Assembly: GCA_951640165.1 (NCBI GenBank)
Contig: OX621257.1
Span: forward strand, 6,769,201 to 6,833,200
DNA from: Pseudoips prasinana
Taxonomy: Eukaryota > Arthropoda > Insecta > Lepidoptera > Nolidae
Direction of reading: 5' to 3'
DNA length: 64,000 nucleotides
The position numbers and the translations under genes were made by a program. This document shows positions 60,759-64,000 of this stretch, in pieces. The notes below the pieces were generated by a model. It saw nothing but the letters and a program-made list of their open reading frames with translations, had not been told where the DNA came from and did not search any database. The first letter of the stretch is position 1, and each line of letters starts with the position of its first letter.

Positions 60759-63650
60759 TGGAAAAATCATTTTGACATCCTATTTATACAAATATTTTTA
60801 TATTATTCGCAGTAATTTTTAGGTGTGGCAATCTATAATTGTATGCAAAAAAAATTGGAAATATTATAATAATCTTCACTGAGTTTTTATAAGTATAATT
60901 AATCCTTAAAACGTCACAACAAAAGATAACAATGCAATTTAGAGATTAAATGTTTCTCTTTATGTTTTTTGAAAATTTCGCCTTTTTATTATTGTTATGC
61001 CTTCAAAATAGGGAGCTGTGTATTTCAAAATGCAATTTATCCATTTTTTTATTATCGCTAAAGGGAACATGGAAATTAGAAGAAGAAACAATTAAGATAC
61101 TTATTTTAAACCAAAAGACTTGGTAATTAAATTGGCGTAACATAATTTTATTCATCATTTCTTATTCTAATAATATTAAATTATGACCACAGATAAAATT
61201 GGTACAGTATTTTTGAGTGCAACAGCCATTTCGCCAATGCATTATCGATAGTTGGCGCTAACATCGCCAACAGAAACGAAAAATGAATAAACTTATTTGG
61301 TTTAAAACAGGTTCATTTATCTTTCATGAGTGATCTATTTATTTTCCTATGTTTTCCACAATTAACTGGCAACTTTGATTGCATTTTTGTTACATTAGTA
61401 ATATTGAACTTATCTTTCTGTGGGGATTTCTCTGTAATGCTAGCAACCCCATAATCAACAGATATTCCAAATTAGAATGATGCATGTAGGTTAAATCTAT
61501 TGCGAAAATTCTTCTCTTTAGTTTGTCGCGGTGCATTAGCTATGAGGTAAAGTCACGGTTCACGACGAAGCTAGTCACTAAAGAATAAGTGAATCAACAA
61601 ACATTTTGCATACAATTTTAGCCATTCGCCATTTTAAGAAACATAATATCAAAATGACTTTTTACGTAATAAGCTAGTGCTATGAATTTTGTTGATTTTC
61701 GAGCCGATTTCTATTTTAGAACGAATATTTTTACATTCCAGAATTATTTTCACATTTCTTTGTTTTTTTTTGTATTCTCTTCATTTTATTAATGTTACAT
61801 TTGAAACTGCGATAGTAATTCTGGTATGAATCGTTTTAATTAACGGAATAAATTATTTAAATTAATATAGGTTATTTATGATGTTGTGGCACACTTAATT
61901 TTATTTAATTATAGATTAAGGCGACGCATTGCTTAATAAAAATAATCGGGACAGTGAGCGGTGGCGCTAGACTGCATATTATATAGGCGCGCGCCATTTA
62001 GCGACTTGCAAAAGATAGATAGATAGGTACACTTTATTGCACATCACAGAATAAAATTTAGATGTATAGAAATTGTTTCAATTTATGTACAATTGGCGGT
62101 CTTATCGCATAAGAGCGATTTCTTCCAGACAACCGTTGGATGAACTAGATTAGCAATTGAGAAAAGTGGCTAGAAATGTACTGTAAAATAACTTTAAATT
62201 CGATTTAAATAGATACTCAAATACATAGACCAAATAAATATATAGATGGTTCGCACCAAAACTTAAAGTTTTACTACATTTATCCATTAAATATATTTTA
62301 GTATGCATTTATAATTATCTATTCCGAAATTTTGGTCTAGCGGTAGTGTTAAAGTGTGTCGCTGGTGGTGGTAAGAATAATCGTATAGATAGTGCTCCTG
62401 TGTTTGCACACACACTTGTGTACTTTAAAATGTTCCGCTCCCGATGGCTAGACTCTATTGATTGGCCGCCGTGGTCGATTTTTTTAGGAGGAATGTCCCC
62501 CTAATATATACTTGAAACTTAAAATGATTGTTTCTTGCTAAAATAAAAATGGAAACAGGTTTTAAATAAGTACATTTAAAATATATTTTTTTTAATTTTA
62601 TTATCTGTTGGTAGTTCACATAATTTGAACTCTATGGGCTGATTGTAAAGTATAAAAACCCATTAAATTTGAATATAAGTCATATAGTCTACAGCTTATA
62701 AAGGGCTTATATATTAACATATCAAGTCGGAATGTTATGTATTTATAATTAAAATTAATTCCCTTCTACCAATGCGTCGCCTTAAAACTAAAATATAAAT
62801 CGGCTTATCCCTGTTTTGACAATGCATTGTTTTAGTACAGTCATTTTTATTGATACTTTGATGTGAAACCATTTCGTTTATGGTTTTTTAAAATTAATCA
62901 TGGTAACACTTTACCATGAAATGTGGCATGGCAGTGTATTTGAGACCGCATGCATTTTTTTATTTAACATATCAATGACGTGTTGCAATATAAGTTTTGT
63001 TTTTAATTTTGTATATATATAATAGTTGTAACTATGTGCTTATTGCTAGTCGATACGTGTTTTAGTAATTTTAGTGGATTTGACCCCCTTGAAATGTGTC
63101 ATTCAATGGATTTATACGGTGCTATTAGGGATGTAAACATTTTAAAACGTAAGTTCTGTTTAAGACTGTGTTGCCAGCTTGAAAATATTTTCCCATATTT
63201 ATGGGTTACTTAATATTTATTCATAAATTTGAGAATAATATTATTTTGACTATGCGACATTCTAAATTAAATTGTCTAAATATATGATACTCAACTTTCG
63301 AAGAACAAGATGTTACAGTGTGTCTATGATTGATCGTTGGATTTCGCTTTGAATTAAAAGTCGCAAATTAAAACAAAGTTAAAAATGGTCTATGTTTCCA
63401 ATTAAGCCTGACTTATTGACGTTTTGCCAATAGATACGCCTTATCACAATAAGCGATCAGGTATCTCATTGTGTGTTTCTGCGATGATTTAAACTGTTTT
63501 ACTACAAAGAATAATATCTAAACCTAAATAATCCGAAATGTTGATTTTTTTTTATTTATTATCTATCTTTTATGTTAAGGCCCAGACATATAAATATGCG
63601 GATGCGAGAGCGAGATGAAAGTCTCGGCCGTAAACGAATTCTAAAAAAGT
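60759..63650 (+). other. INPP5A 3' UTR and downstream AT-rich DNA
   Basis: No further gene is seen. Possible polyadenylation signals AATAAA occur near 61286, 61850 and 61934; none can be chosen from sequence alone. The stretch includes a minus-strand LINE tail at 62010-62150 and a SINE remnant at 62331-62506. The rest is unique-looking AT-rich sequence. Confidence 0.5.
62010..62150 (-). mobile_element. 3' end fragment of the LINE family at 47.7-52.4 kb
   Basis: GATAGATAGATAGG is followed by CACTTTATTGCAC, then CAATTGGCGGTCTTATCGC and CTTCCAGACAACC. These match the 3' UTR of the intact LINE (47700-47822) in the same order, so it is a severely 5'-truncated copy of that family. Confidence 0.75.
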
Positions 63651-63654
63651 ACAT

Positions 63655-63910
63655 GGTTATTTGTAAATCACCAACAACCTCGTAGGACTAGATTTCTAAC
63701 ATCATAAGCAACAACTTTTGTTCTACGAGTTCGGACATAATTTAACATATAAAAATAATGATTAAATATGGTTTTGTTGTACTGTTGTGACATTTGTAGG
63801 TCTATGTTTCATTCATAAAGGACAACGCTCGAACGATGCTAATATCGCGCGCGTGTTCGCGTCCTTGCGATGCTCGTAGAGTTATAAACATTCAAGCGGG
63901 AAATTAAGTC
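63655..63910 (-). mobile_element. copy of the CACCAACAACCTCG TIR element
   Basis: AAATCACCAACAACCTCGTA, then GCAACAACTTTTGTTCTACG, a CATTTGTAGGTCTATGTTTC segment and a CGCGCGCGTG-containing middle match the element at 40733-42262 without the tandem expansion. The copy continues toward the window end. Confidence 0.65.
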
Positions 63911-64000
63911 AAATCTAATCATTTATTATTTCATTGCATTTGGGTATTACAAGTTCACAGATAATAAAATAAGTTTCACCAAAAGCTGCCTAAGAAGGCG

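Overview
The window is nuclear DNA of a lepidopteran insect (moth or butterfly). It is AT-rich and saturated with transposable elements of types common in Lepidoptera: RTE LINE tails ending in (ATGATG)n, Helitrons with CTAG ends, several tRNA-derived SINEs, foldback MITEs and CR1/L2-like LINEs. Most apparent open reading frames belong to these elements.

One host gene is certain. Eleven plus-strand exons between 27248 and 60758 join in consistent phase into the type I inositol polyphosphate 5-phosphatase (INPP5A, 5PtaseI in flies), which removes the 5-phosphate of Ins(1,4,5)P3 and ends its calcium signal. The first coding exon (about 20-30 residues) is not recognisable in the window and is probably upstream. 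The catalytic core is complete from the second exon on. The insect protein carries a Ser/Arg-rich insert between the WCDR and GDHK motifs and a C-terminal extension of about 240 residues. The insert is encoded by two exons that can be skipped together in frame, and a possible alternative terminal exon lies at 47114-47350.

Region 1-18.8 kb is repeats: MITEs, SINEs, Helitrons, a hAT-like element (4899-7019) that holds a broken RTE LINE, a 51-bp minisatellite of about 24 units (12.65-13.88 kb), and an inverted pair of 550-bp repeats. Region 18.86-24.7 kb is a minus-strand Jockey/R1-type LINE that has a gag-like ORF1 but no endonuclease or reverse transcriptase. Its ORF1 is split by a complete Transib transposon (20648-23525, 5-bp target duplication CGCAG), the superfamily related to RAG1.

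The INPP5A introns are filled by mobile DNA. They hold a broken sense-strand LINE (31.3-34.3 kb), a 138-bp tandem array inside a terminal-inverted-repeat element (40.7-42.3 kb), a Harbinger-like element (43.0-43.9 kb), two adjacent Helitrons (44.3-45.2 kb), an antisense LINE with both ORFs intact (47.7-52.4 kb) and a second antisense but broken LINE (54.3-58.8 kb). After the stop codon at 60758 there is AT-rich 3' UTR and intergenic DNA with a few repeat fragments.
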